A stretch of DNA of 64,000 nt from contig NZ_CP061080.1 of the NCBI RefSeq assembly GCF_014495845.1, forward strand, positions 62,001-126,000. The letters run 5' to 3'. The position numbers and the translations under genes are program-made. The DNA is from Aquibium microcysteis. Lineage in GTDB: Bacteria; Pseudomonadota; Alphaproteobacteria; Rhizobiales; Rhizobiaceae. Of the stretch, positions 47,298-55,740 are shown one piece after another. Each line of letters begins with the position of its first letter. Positions within the stretch are counted from its first letter, which is position 1. Under the pieces are notes generated by a model. That model did no database searches and was not told the DNA's origin. It worked only from the letters and a program-made list of their open reading frames with translations.

Positions 47298-47339
47298 CAT
47301 GTCTTTCGCCCGAACCGATACCCGCCTTCGGGAGACATG
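47298..47339. repeat. dispersed palindromic repeat, copy 2
   Basis: Second copy of the element at 45855-45897, in the same orientation. It keeps the CATGTCT and AGACATG ends, the CCCGAACCGAT core and nearly the same length; differences are a few substitutions and one missing base. Confidence 0.75.
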
Positions 47340-47501
47340 CTTTCGCCGATGCAGCCCGGGCCGATCGGCAAGCCGGCCGCCCTTAGGCTCCACCAGGCCA
47401 GCGCACGCCGGCGTGCCGCGGGCCTGACCATGGACGAGGTTCGCAGCGATCGGCCGCGGTGCCTTCGCGTCGGCCTCTCGGATCGGTGGTCCGGGAACGG
47501 C

Positions 47502-47604
<103 letters not shown>

Positions 47605-47769
47605 TGCTCGGCGCCTGTTCAACCGCCCGAAGCCGCCGGAGATCCCTGGGACCTGCCGTGAGCACGCGGCTCCGAACCGCGGGAAGCCCTATCGCCTGAT
47701 GCGGACCGGCGCAAGGGGAAAATCCGGTCTTTCCCGCTCGAAGGCGGGGCGGCCCCCGGTGCCTTTCCC

Positions 47770-48546
47770 TCAGACGACGATCGGGCTCGCCGCGCCGTCC
47801 ATGCCGATCGATACGCCGGTGACGTAGCTGGCGCGTGCGGAAGCGAGGAAGACGACCATGTCGGCGATCTCGCCCGGCGCCGCGAAGCGCCCGAGCGGAA
47901 TGCGCGCCAGACCGCGGGCGCGCGCCTCCTCGACGGTCGTCCCGGCGAGACGGGCATCCGCTTCCAGCCCCTGGGTCATGCGCTCCGTCTCGGTGATTCC
48001 GGGATTGACCGCCACCACCCGCACGCCGCGCGCTGCGTAGGCATTGGCGAGGCCCGCGGTCATCAGCATCAGCGCGGCATTGGCGGCGCCTCCGGGGATG
48101 TGCGTCGGCGACGCGACCTTGCCGCCATTGCCGACGACATTGACGACCACGCCGGCACCGCGTGCGGCCATCCGCTTGACCAGGGGATCGATCGCGTTGA
48201 CGTAGCTGAAGAACTTGGCGTCCATGGCGGCCCGGTAGGCTGCGGGGGACAGCTCGTCGGGCGGCGTCCGGCGCGCGGCACCGGCGCTGTTGACGAGGAT
48301 GTGGGCGGCTCCGAGTTCCTCTTCCAGCGCGTCGATGGCTCGCAGTGCAGCTTCGGCGTTGACGAGATCCGCCACGGCGGTCGCGATGCCCGGCAGCCGC
48401 ATCTTCGCCGCCGCAAGGCTGGCCTCGTTGCGCGCCACGATGCCGACGCGCGCCCCTTCGGCCAGGAACGCCTCCGCGCAGGCGAAGCCGATGCCGCGCG
48501 AGCCGCCGGTGACGATCGCCACCTTGTCTTTCAGTCCCAGATCCAT
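47770..48546 (-). CDS. short-chain dehydrogenase-like protein with replaced catalytic residues
   Basis: A 258-residue Rossmann-fold protein. The cofactor motif is TGGSRGIG (residues 14-21), NSAG replaces the NAG motif, and the C-terminus GVSIGMDGAASPIVV fits the family. The usual Ser is replaced in VVNVVGNGG, and where YxxxK is expected the sequence is HIPGGAANAALML, so Tyr and Lys are absent. It may bind NAD(P) but use another mechanism or none. ATG 48546 has AGGGAGACTGAC upstream. Confidence 0.85.
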   Translation of the reverse strand: MDLGLKDKVAIVTGGSRGIGFACAEAFLAEGARVGIVARNEASLAAAKMRLPGIATAVADLVNAEAALRAIDALEEELGAAHILVNSAGAARRTPPDELSPAAYRAAMDAKFFSYVNAIDPLVKRMAARGAGVVVNVVGNGGKVASPTHIPGGAANAALMLMTAGLANAYAARGVRVVAVNPGITETERMTQGLEADARLAGTTVEEARARGLARIPLGRFAAPGEIADMVVFLASARASYVTGVSIGMDGAASPIVV

Positions 48547-48628
48547 GTCAGTCTCCCTTGTCGCGACAGGAGTGCCCTTGCCGGACCGTCGGCGCAAGGG
48601 CCGGATCGCATCGAGGCCGGGAGCAGCG

Positions 48629-49909
48629 TCAGCGCGCTGCCGTCGTTGCGCATGTCGCGGGCCGATAGTGGCGCATCACCGTCCACTGGTGGCGCTGCTC
48701 CAGCGCGATCCCGCCCCAGACGAGGCCGAGCAGGAGATAGAAGTGGCGCCAGTGATCGGTGTCGATGACGGTACCGAGCAGCACGTGCCCGAGGAACACC
48801 ACCCAGGCGCACAGGAGGTAGGGCTGCCACGGCCGGTCGCGGAACAGGATGCGCAGGCCGGCCGCCAGCGTCCAGACGATCATGGTGAGCCAGCAGGCGA
48901 AGCCCAGCCAGCCATAGTCCATCAGGGCCTTCAGCCAGATGTTGTGCGTGTCCTCGCCGTAGAGCTTGCCGAAGACCAGCGGGCCGATCCCGAGCGGCTT
49001 CTCCATCGCGAGCACGAAGCCGATGGCATGGCGGGCAAAGCGCCCGAGGCGCGCGCCGTCATAGTCCTGGACGAGCTGGGCGCGGGTCGAGAAGATGTCG
49101 GCGATGGCGGGGATCTGCAGCGCCACAAGGAGTCCGACCGCCAGCAGGCCGAAGGCCACGCCGCCCATCAGGAGGAGGCGCAGCCTGAAGAAGGCGCTGC
49201 GGCTGCGGATGAACAGGAGCAGCGAGAGCAGCAGCGCCGAGAAGGCGAACAGGCCCCAGGCGCCGCGCGAGAAGGACAGGAACACGCCGAACGTGATGAT
49301 GCCGAGCGGCAGGGCGAGCAGCGGCATCCTGGCCACGGGTCCGGTGAGCATCCGGTAGAGCAGGTAGATGCCGGGCAGCGTGATGAACGGGCCGAAGACG
49401 TTGGGGTCCTGGAAGGCGCCGGCCGCGCGCTCGAACTTGGTGAACATCTCCGCGCCGGGAAAGGCGTGGAAATAGCCGAGGATGCCGAGGACGGAGGTGA
49501 AGAGCGCCGCCGCCACCCAGGCGTGGAAGATCAGGCGGAAGAGCTGCGGCCGGCCGTCGAGCACGGCCGCGTAGAAGATCGCGGTGAAGGCGAGGAACAG
49601 CGAGACCGCGATGTAGAGCGGCGCGTCGCCCAGCACCGCCATCTGGGTCGCCGCGATCATCCCGCCGATGTTGAAGACGACCAGCAGGACGGCGAGCGGG
49701 GTGACGGCGCGCGAGATGCGCAGTCCGAACAGCGCCCAGACGGCGATCAGCGCCACCATGTAGAGCTCGTAAGGCGCCGGCTCGCGGATGACGAAGCCCG
49801 ACAGGAAGACGCCGAGCGTCACCGCGCCGGTCGGCAGCAGGCCGGCCAGCCAGGCGTTGACCTCCGCGCGCGGGACCGCGCGATGCGAAAGGGCGGCGCT
49901 CGCGCTCAA
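48629..49909 (-). CDS. O-antigen ligase/polymerase family protein
   Basis: A 426-residue membrane protein with about 11 helices and the Wzy/WaaL-type periplasmic loop (about residues 275-330), which contains DTHNIWLKALMDYGWLG, a family landmark, and QDPNVFGPFITLPGIYLL earlier. Such proteins polymerise or ligate lipid-linked sugar chains. Its ATG overlaps the stop of the sugar-phosphate transferase gene by 4 bases, so the two are coupled. Confidence 0.88.
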   Translation of the reverse strand: MSASAALSHRAVPRAEVNAWLAGLLPTGAVTLGVFLSGFVIREPAPYELYMVALIAVWALFGLRISRAVTPLAVLLVVFNIGGMIAATQMAVLGDAPLYIAVSLFLAFTAIFYAAVLDGRPQLFRLIFHAWVAAALFTSVLGILGYFHAFPGAEMFTKFERAAGAFQDPNVFGPFITLPGIYLLYRMLTGPVARMPLLALPLGIITFGVFLSFSRGAWGLFAFSALLLSLLLFIRSRSAFFRLRLLLMGGVAFGLLAVGLLVALQIPAIADIFSTRAQLVQDYDGARLGRFARHAIGFVLAMEKPLGIGPLVFGKLYGEDTHNIWLKALMDYGWLGFACWLTMIVWTLAAGLRILFRDRPWQPYLLCAWVVFLGHVLLGTVIDTDHWRHFYLLLGLVWGGIALEQRHQWTVMRHYRPATCATTAAR

Positions 49910-51441
49910 TAGGCGTTTTCCGTGTTGAGCAGCCGGATCGGCGTCAGGAAGAGGATCTTGAGGTCGAACCAGAGCGACCAGTTCTCGATGTAGTGCAGAT
50001 CGAACTCGGTGCGCTTGCGGATCTTCTCGTCCGTGTCCATCTCGCCGCGCCAGCCGTTGATCTGCGCCCAGCCGGTGACGCCCGGCTTGACCTTGTGGCG
50101 GGCGAAGTAGCCGTCGACCACCTCCGTGTAGAGCAGGTTGTGCGACTGCGCGGCGATGGCGTGCGGCCGCGGCCCGACGAGCGACAGGCTGCCGAGCAGC
50201 GCGTTGAAGAACTGCGGCAACTCGTCGATCGACGTCTTGCGGATGAAGCGACCGACGCGCGTGACCCGCGGATCGCCCTTGGTGACGGCGCGCTTCGCCG
50301 TCGGGTCCGACTGGTCGGCATACATCGAGCGGAACTTGAAGACCTCGATGACGTCGTTGTTGAAGCCGTGCCGCTTCTGCTTGAAGAGGACCGGCCCCTT
50401 CGAATCGAGCTTGATGGCGATCGCCGTCGCGATCATGACCGGCGAGAAGACCAGGATGCCGAGCAGCGAGAAGACGATGTCGAAGGCGCGCTTGGCGACG
50501 GAGTCCCAGTCGTTGATCGGCTTGTCGAAGATGTCGAGCAGCGGTACCGACCCGACGAAGGAGTAGGCGCGCGGCCGGAAGCGCAGCTCGCTCGAATGCG
50601 CCGACAGGCGGATGTCGACCGGCAGCACCCAGAGCTTCTTGAGCAGCGACAAGACGCGCGACTCGGCGGTGAGCGGCAGCGAGACGATCAGCATGTCGAT
50701 GCGCGCGATGCGGGCGAACTCGATCAGTTCCGAGACGTTGCCGAGCTTGGGGTAGCCGGCCACGATCGGCGGCGATCGGGTGTCGCTGCGGTCGTCGAAG
50801 ATGCCGCAGATGCGGATGTCGTTGTCGGCCTGCTGTTCGAGCGAGCGGATCAGCGTCTCCGCCCCGCTGCCGCCGCCGACGATCACCGCGCGGCGTTCCA
50901 TCGTGCCGTTGCGCGCCCAGCGGCGGATCAGGCGCGACATCACGAGCCGCAGGACGAAGAGCGTTGCGAGACCGGAAAGGTACCAGGTGCCGAACCAGAG
51001 GCGTGAGAAGTCCTGCGAGGTCTTCATGAGGAAGGCACCGAGCGCCATCAGGGCAAAGACCCCTGACCAGACGAGGACGATCCTGCGGGCATGCGCGAAA
51101 GGACGGCGCAGCGCTGCCATCTGGTATGCGTCGGCGATCTCCAGCAGGACGACCGCGAGCAGCGCGCCGCCGAAGCTCGTCCAGACGTAGCTCCAGTCCA
51201 TGCCGATCCGGTCGTAGTGCATGTAGTGCGCGGCGGCGCCGCAGAGTGCGAGCAGCAGGAATTCCAGGATGCGCAGCTTGCCGCTCACCATCACCGGCGA
51301 CATGGTGTCCGATCGATATTGCGCGGCCACCCGTTTCGCGAAAGGTCCGAGCTCCGTCGGCCCTCCCCGCGGCGCGTGGGGGTCGTCGAAGCGTCGAACG
51401 GCATCCGGCGTGAAGCGCGATGACGGGTCGATCTGGTTCAT
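49906..51441 (-). CDS. undecaprenyl-phosphate sugar phosphotransferase (WcaJ/ExoY type)
   Basis: A 511-residue polyprenyl glycosylphosphotransferase that starts lipid-linked repeat-unit synthesis. About five membrane helices are followed by a Rossmann-like domain (VIVGGGSGAETLIRSLEQ) and the catalytic C-terminal domain with KSIDELPQF-like TSIDELPQFFNALLGSLSLVGPRPH and KPGVTGWAQINGWRGE. The full domain set matches WcaJ-like enzymes, which use UDP-glucose; the exact sugar is not shown by sequence. Confidence 0.93.
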   Translation of the reverse strand: MNQIDPSSRFTPDAVRRFDDPHAPRGGPTELGPFAKRVAAQYRSDTMSPVMVSGKLRILEFLLLALCGAAAHYMHYDRIGMDWSYVWTSFGGALLAVVLLEIADAYQMAALRRPFAHARRIVLVWSGVFALMALGAFLMKTSQDFSRLWFGTWYLSGLATLFVLRLVMSRLIRRWARNGTMERRAVIVGGGSGAETLIRSLEQQADNDIRICGIFDDRSDTRSPPIVAGYPKLGNVSELIEFARIARIDMLIVSLPLTAESRVLSLLKKLWVLPVDIRLSAHSSELRFRPRAYSFVGSVPLLDIFDKPINDWDSVAKRAFDIVFSLLGILVFSPVMIATAIAIKLDSKGPVLFKQKRHGFNNDVIEVFKFRSMYADQSDPTAKRAVTKGDPRVTRVGRFIRKTSIDELPQFFNALLGSLSLVGPRPHAIAAQSHNLLYTEVVDGYFARHKVKPGVTGWAQINGWRGEMDTDEKIRKRTEFDLHYIENWSLWFDLKILFLTPIRLLNTENAY

Positions 51442-51564
51442 GTCGCTGAGCCTGTTGTGGCTCGAACGCTAGCGCGGATCGGCTAACATTCCCTTGCGAT
51501 CGCGCCGCGTATTGGACGGATCCGGCGGCCGGGCGTGGCGTTCGACGCGCGTCTCCGCACGGCC

Positions 51565-52692
51565 TCAGGGCAGGACGCTGCGGTAGACGGCCTCGATCTC
51601 CTGCGCCATGCGGGCGACCGAGAAGCGCTCGGCGATGTCGGCGGGCCGCGGCATGGTGGCGGCCCAGGCATCCGGATCGCCGACCGCCAGGGCCATCTTG
51701 CCGGCGATGGCGACCGGATCCGGCGTCACCAGCGCCGTCGGCGCACCGGCGAAGATCTCGGGGATGCCGCCGACCGCGCTGGCGATCATCGGCCGGCCGG
51801 CCGCCAGCGCCTCGAGCACGATGTAGGGCAGAGCTTCCGCGCGCGACGGCACGACGACGGTCCGGGCGAGCGCGAAGGCCTGTCTGGCGGGCATGGGATC
51901 GAGGAAGGTGACGCGGGACGACATGCCGCGCTCCGCCACGGTGGCGACGTAGCGGTCGCGGTCGTCACCCGAGCCGACCATGACGGCCGTCAGCGGCCGG
52001 CCAAGCGCATTCTCGGCCAGCCCGAGTGCATCGATGAAGATGTCGGGTCCCTTCAGGTCGCGCATCATGCCGATGTAGAGGAAGTCGCTGGCGTCGGCGG
52101 CAGGCAGGACGGGCTCGAATTCTGCCGGCGTCACGCCGTTGTAGATCACGCGATGGCCGACTTTCGGCTCCCCCACCTTGCGGCGATAGGTGTCCTGTTC
52201 GTATTCGGACACGAAGAGTATCTGCTCCGAAACCCGCTCCAGCAGGCCCTCGAGCATGAACGTGGCGCGGCCCGTCATGCTCGAGGGACTGTAGTGCAGG
52301 CTGCCCCCGTGGGGCGAGTAGAGGCGGGCGACGCGAGACCTGGATACCCGCAACAGTGAGCCGAACACGCGCGAATAGACGCCACCCTTGGCGCTATGGC
52401 CGTGCAGGATGTCCGGCTGCAATTCCCTGATCAGTCCGAACGTCCGCCAGGCCGCGGCGATGTCGCCGAGCCCGACGTGACGCTGCATGGGCGTGCGCCG
52501 CACGCCCAGTTCGAGTTTCGGTTCCATGGCGCGGAACAGCCGCGCCTCGTAGTCTCCTCCCGTGGAGGAATCGCAGACGATCCCGACCTTGTGTCCCGCC
52601 GCCGCCTGCGCGTCCGCGAGGTCGCGCACGTGGCGGAATATCCCGCCGACCGGCGACCGGAAGCAGTGGACGATGCGCAGGCCCTGGCTCAC
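51565..52692 (-). CDS. glycosyltransferase, GT4 family
   Basis: A 375-residue GT-B fold enzyme. The N-terminal domain starts RIVHCFRSPVGGIFRHVRDLA, a GT4-type acceptor region with the glycine loop. The nucleotide-sugar domain has LYIGMMRDLKGPDIFIDAL and the E-x7-E type motif in VPSRAEALPYIVLEALAAG. It would add a sugar to the exopolysaccharide lipid intermediate. GTG 52692 is the likely start. It lies between the wza-like gene and the sugar-phosphate transferase gene. Confidence 0.92.
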   Translation of the reverse strand: MSQGLRIVHCFRSPVGGIFRHVRDLADAQAAAGHKVGIVCDSSTGGDYEARLFRAMEPKLELGVRRTPMQRHVGLGDIAAAWRTFGLIRELQPDILHGHSAKGGVYSRVFGSLLRVSRSRVARLYSPHGGSLHYSPSSMTGRATFMLEGLLERVSEQILFVSEYEQDTYRRKVGEPKVGHRVIYNGVTPAEFEPVLPAADASDFLYIGMMRDLKGPDIFIDALGLAENALGRPLTAVMVGSGDDRDRYVATVAERGMSSRVTFLDPMPARQAFALARTVVVPSRAEALPYIVLEALAAGRPMIASAVGGIPEIFAGAPTALVTPDPVAIAGKMALAVGDPDAWAATMPRPADIAERFSVARMAQEIEAVYRSVLP

Positions 52693-52713
52693 CGGAGGCG
52701 TGACCCATCCTGA

Positions 52714-53277
52714 TCAGAACAGGCGTTCACGGACATAGACCGTATCGCCGGGAAGGATGGGATCGGACGTCAGCACGCGGCCGGTCATGACCTTGCCGTT
52801 GATGTCGCGGGTGATGTCGACGTTGGCCTGGTAGGCGCGGGGCGAATAGCCGCCCGCCGCCGCGACCGCCTTGTGCACCGTCATCCCGGGCACGTAGGAA
52901 TACTGTCCGGCCGCACCGACCTCGCCCATGACGAAGATCGGGCGGTAGCGGTCGATCTCGACCGAGACGTCCGGGTCGCGCAGGTAGCCCCCGCGCAATT
53001 TCTGCGCGAGATCGGCCTCGATCTGCTGCGCCGTGCGCCCCCGTGCGCCGACCGCGCCGACGAGCGGGAAGGCGATGTAGCCGGCCTGGTCGACGCTGTA
53101 GACGTTGGACAGCCCGTCCTGCTCGAAGACGGTGATGCGGATGCGGTCGCCGGCGTCGAGCACGTAGGGCTTGTTGATGGCCGCGTGGAAGGCGGGCGCG
53201 ACCGGGCGATAGCCGGCGCAGCCGGCCAGGAGAAGCACGGCGAAGGCGGCGGTCGAAACGGCGAACGGGCTTTTCAT
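52714..53277 (-). CDS. polysaccharide export lipoprotein, Wza/GumB family
   Basis: A 187-residue lipoprotein with lipobox LLAGC and the polysaccharide export (Poly_export) domain: YVLDAGDRIRITVFEQ, DQAGYIAFPLVGAV, and a SLBB-like domain (PIFVMGEVGAAGQYSYVPGMTV). It is shorter than Wza, closer to GumB-like subunits. ATG 53277 is preferred to a GTG three codons upstream. It is the first gene of the minus-strand polysaccharide operon. Confidence 0.9.
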   Translation of the reverse strand: MKSPFAVSTAAFAVLLLAGCAGYRPVAPAFHAAINKPYVLDAGDRIRITVFEQDGLSNVYSVDQAGYIAFPLVGAVGARGRTAQQIEADLAQKLRGGYLRDPDVSVEIDRYRPIFVMGEVGAAGQYSYVPGMTVHKAVAAAGGYSPRAYQANVDITRDINGKVMTGRVLTSDPILPGDTVYVRERLF

Positions 53278-53447
53278 CGGAGACACGCACCCTTTGGCGG
53301 ACCGCCGGTAACCCGACGATCGAAGACCGGACCGTTATCCACTCGTTAGGGTTAATGCCCGGTAAAGGCAGGGAGAGAACGACCTCGACTTTTTCGGATT
53401 CCGGTCCTTCAGGCCTGATTAACCTCTTGTGAAGACGTCTGAATTTT

Positions 53448-53493
53448 CGGTTATTCCGATCTTAACCGGCCAGTTACCATAGGTGTTTACCAT
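53448..53493. promoter_or_regulatory. candidate operators between the wza- and wzc-like genes
   Basis: The divergent gap (53278-53524) is AT-rich. It holds a perfect dyad CGGTTA-N9-TAACCG (53448-53468) and a direct repeat TTACCAT at 53474-53480 and 53487-53493, 13 bases apart. The symmetric dyad and the phased repeat suggest regulator binding at one or both promoters. Confidence 0.4.
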
Positions 53494-53524
53494 CTGGGGC
53501 CACAAGTGAGTGGAGTGACCACAG

Positions 53525-55642
53525 ATGGCCGTCGCCGACGCCTCCCGAGCGGATCTCGACATCGACATAGGCGCGCTGGTTTCGAGCCTCGCACGCGACT
53601 GGAAGCGGATCGCGCTGGTCGCGGTCTGCGTGACGGCCGCCGCCTTCGCCTTCGCCAGTCTCGCCACGCGGCATTACCAGGCCGAGACGCGCATCCTGAT
53701 CGAGACGCGCGAGTCCGTGTTCACGCGTCCGGCCGCCGGCAATGACGATACCACCATTCTCGACGACCAGGGCGTGGCCAGCCAGGTGGAAGTCATCGGC
53801 TCGGCCGACCTCCTGAAGCAGGTTGCGCGCGATCTCGATCTGGCTGCGATCGCGGAATTCGAGGCGTCCGGGCAGGTGTCCTTCGCCGGGCGGTTGCTGA
53901 TCCTGCTCAGCCTGAAGTCCGACCCCGTGGAACTGCCGGCGGAAGACCGTGTGCTCAAGGCCTTCCGCGAGAAGCTGACCGTCTATCGCGTCGAGAACTC
54001 GCGCGTCATCGTCGTGCAGTTCTCGTCGGAGGATCCCGCGCTCGCCGCCCGTGTCCCCAACGCGATCGCGGATGCCTATATCGCGCTCCAGCGCAACGCC
54101 AAGCAGCAGTCCAACGCCGACGCGACCGACTGGCTGGAACCCGAGATCGCCGACCTCAGCGCCAAGGTGAAGGCGGCCGAGAGCAGGGTGGCGGACTTCC
54201 GCTCGACCACCGACCTGATGGTCGGCAACAACAACGCCGCGCTCGCCACGCAGCAGCTCTCCGAACTGTCGAGCGAATTGTCGCGGGTCAAGGCAAGCCG
54301 TGCCGCCTCCGAAGCGACCGCTTCGGCTGTCCGCCGGTCCCTTGCGGCAGGAGCCTCGATCGACGCGCTGCCGGGCGTCCTCGCCTCGCCGCTGATCCAG
54401 CGCCTGCGCGAGACCCAGGTGCAGCTCCGGGCAGACATCGCCGACCTGTCGGCGACGCTGCTCGACAATCATCCGCGCATCCGGGCGCTGCGGTCGCAGC
54501 TCGCCGACCTCGACAGCCAGATTCGCAACGAAGCCCGCAAGGTGCTGGAAGGTCTCGACACCGAAGCCGACGCGGCGCGGCTGCGCGAGGAGGAACTCAC
54601 CGCCGAGCTCAACCGCTTCAAGGCGGAATCGGCCCGCGTCGGCGAGCAGGAGGTCGAGCTTCGCGCTCTCGAGCGGGAAGCCGCCGCGCAGCGCGATCTG
54701 CTCGAGACCTATCTGACCCGCTATCGCGAGGCGGCCTCCCGCAAGGATCGCAACTACCTGCCGGCCGACGCGCGCATCTTCTCCCGCGCGAGCGCGCCTT
54801 CCGAACCCTATTTTCCGAAGGTCGTGCCGATCACCGCCGCCGCCTTCGTGGCCGCCCTGCTGGTGATGGCCCTTGTGACGCTGCTGCGCGAACTGTTCAG
54901 CGGCCGCGCGCTGCGGCCGGCGGCGGCCGCCGAGCCCGTGCGCGACGTGCCGATGCCGGTCTATGTCGACGGCACTGGACGGACGACCGACGCGGCTGCG
55001 CCGGCGGGAGCCGGCACGGAGGCGGCTCCGGCGTTCACGAAGGGACAGGTCACGGTCGAGGTTGCGGCCGAGCGGCTGATCTCGCGCGGCGCCTCGCGGG
55101 CCGTGTTCGTCTCGCCGGAAGGCGACGAGGGGGCCGCGACCGCCGTCATGGTGGCGCGCGAGGTGGCCGACGCCGGGTTGCGGACGCTCCTTCTCGACCT
55201 CACCACCACCGGCGCGGCCTCGCGGCCGATGCTGGAAGGAACCAGCCACAAGGGCATCACCGACCTGCTCTGCTCGGAAGCGCAGTTCACCGACATCATC
55301 CACCCCGACCTCTATTCGGACTGCCACGTCATACCGGTGGGCACCGCCGACCCCGCCCGTGCGATGCGGGCGGCGGATCGCCTGCCGATCATCATGGATT
55401 CGCTGACGACCGCCTACGACCTGGTGATCGTCGAGTGCGGCCCGGCCGAGCCGGCAAGCCTCAAGCGTCTCGTCTCCGGCGCGACGGAGGTCGTCATCAG
55501 CGTGATCGAGGAGGGGGACGCGGCCATCTCGAAGACCGAGCAGAACCTGAAGTCGGTCGGCTACGAGAAGGCCTTCCTGGCGACGCCGCTCGGTTACGTG
55601 CCGCCGCGCGCGCCGACGCCCGACGAACGCTCCGCCGCCTGA
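53525..55642 (+). CDS. Wzz/Wzc-like polysaccharide chain-length/export protein with degenerate ATPase domain
   Basis: A 705-residue inner-membrane protein. Helix 1 is about residues 29-48, helix 2 about 435-456, with a long periplasmic coiled-coil domain between them (Wzz and GNVR parts). The cytosolic C-terminus resembles a BY-kinase, but the Walker A site reads SPEGDEGAATAVM with no GK[ST], and the second motif is LLLDLTTTG. There is no C-terminal tyrosine cluster. It likely controls chain length or export as a kinase-dead partner. GGAGTGACCACAG precedes the ATG; the gene is divergent from the wza-like gene. Confidence 0.85.
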   Translation: MAVADASRADLDIDIGALVSSLARDWKRIALVAVCVTAAAFAFASLATRHYQAETRILIETRESVFTRPAAGNDDTTILDDQGVASQVEVIGSADLLKQVARDLDLAAIAEFEASGQVSFAGRLLILLSLKSDPVELPAEDRVLKAFREKLTVYRVENSRVIVVQFSSEDPALAARVPNAIADAYIALQRNAKQQSNADATDWLEPEIADLSAKVKAAESRVADFRSTTDLMVGNNNAALATQQLSELSSELSRVKASRAASEATASAVRRSLAAGASIDALPGVLASPLIQRLRETQVQLRADIADLSATLLDNHPRIRALRSQLADLDSQIRNEARKVLEGLDTEADAARLREEELTAELNRFKAESARVGEQEVELRALEREAAAQRDLLETYLTRYREAASRKDRNYLPADARIFSRASAPSEPYFPKVVPITAAAFVAALLVMALVTLLRELFSGRALRPAAAAEPVRDVPMPVYVDGTGRTTDAAAPAGAGTEAAPAFTKGQVTVEVAAERLISRGASRAVFVSPEGDEGAATAVMVAREVADAGLRTLLLDLTTTGAASRPMLEGTSHKGITDLLCSEAQFTDIIHPDLYSDCHVIPVGTADPARAMRAADRLPIIMDSLTTAYDLVIVECGPAEPASLKRLVSGATEVVISVIEEGDAAISKTEQNLKSVGYEKAFLATPLGYVPPRAPTPDERSAA

Positions 55643-55740
55643 GGACGAAACGGAGCCCTGGCACAAGCCTCCGCAGGTGACGAGACCGGTGCCACCCGCT
55701 AGAAGCGACGCCGTGTATACATGGCAGGAGGGGTGGCTCG

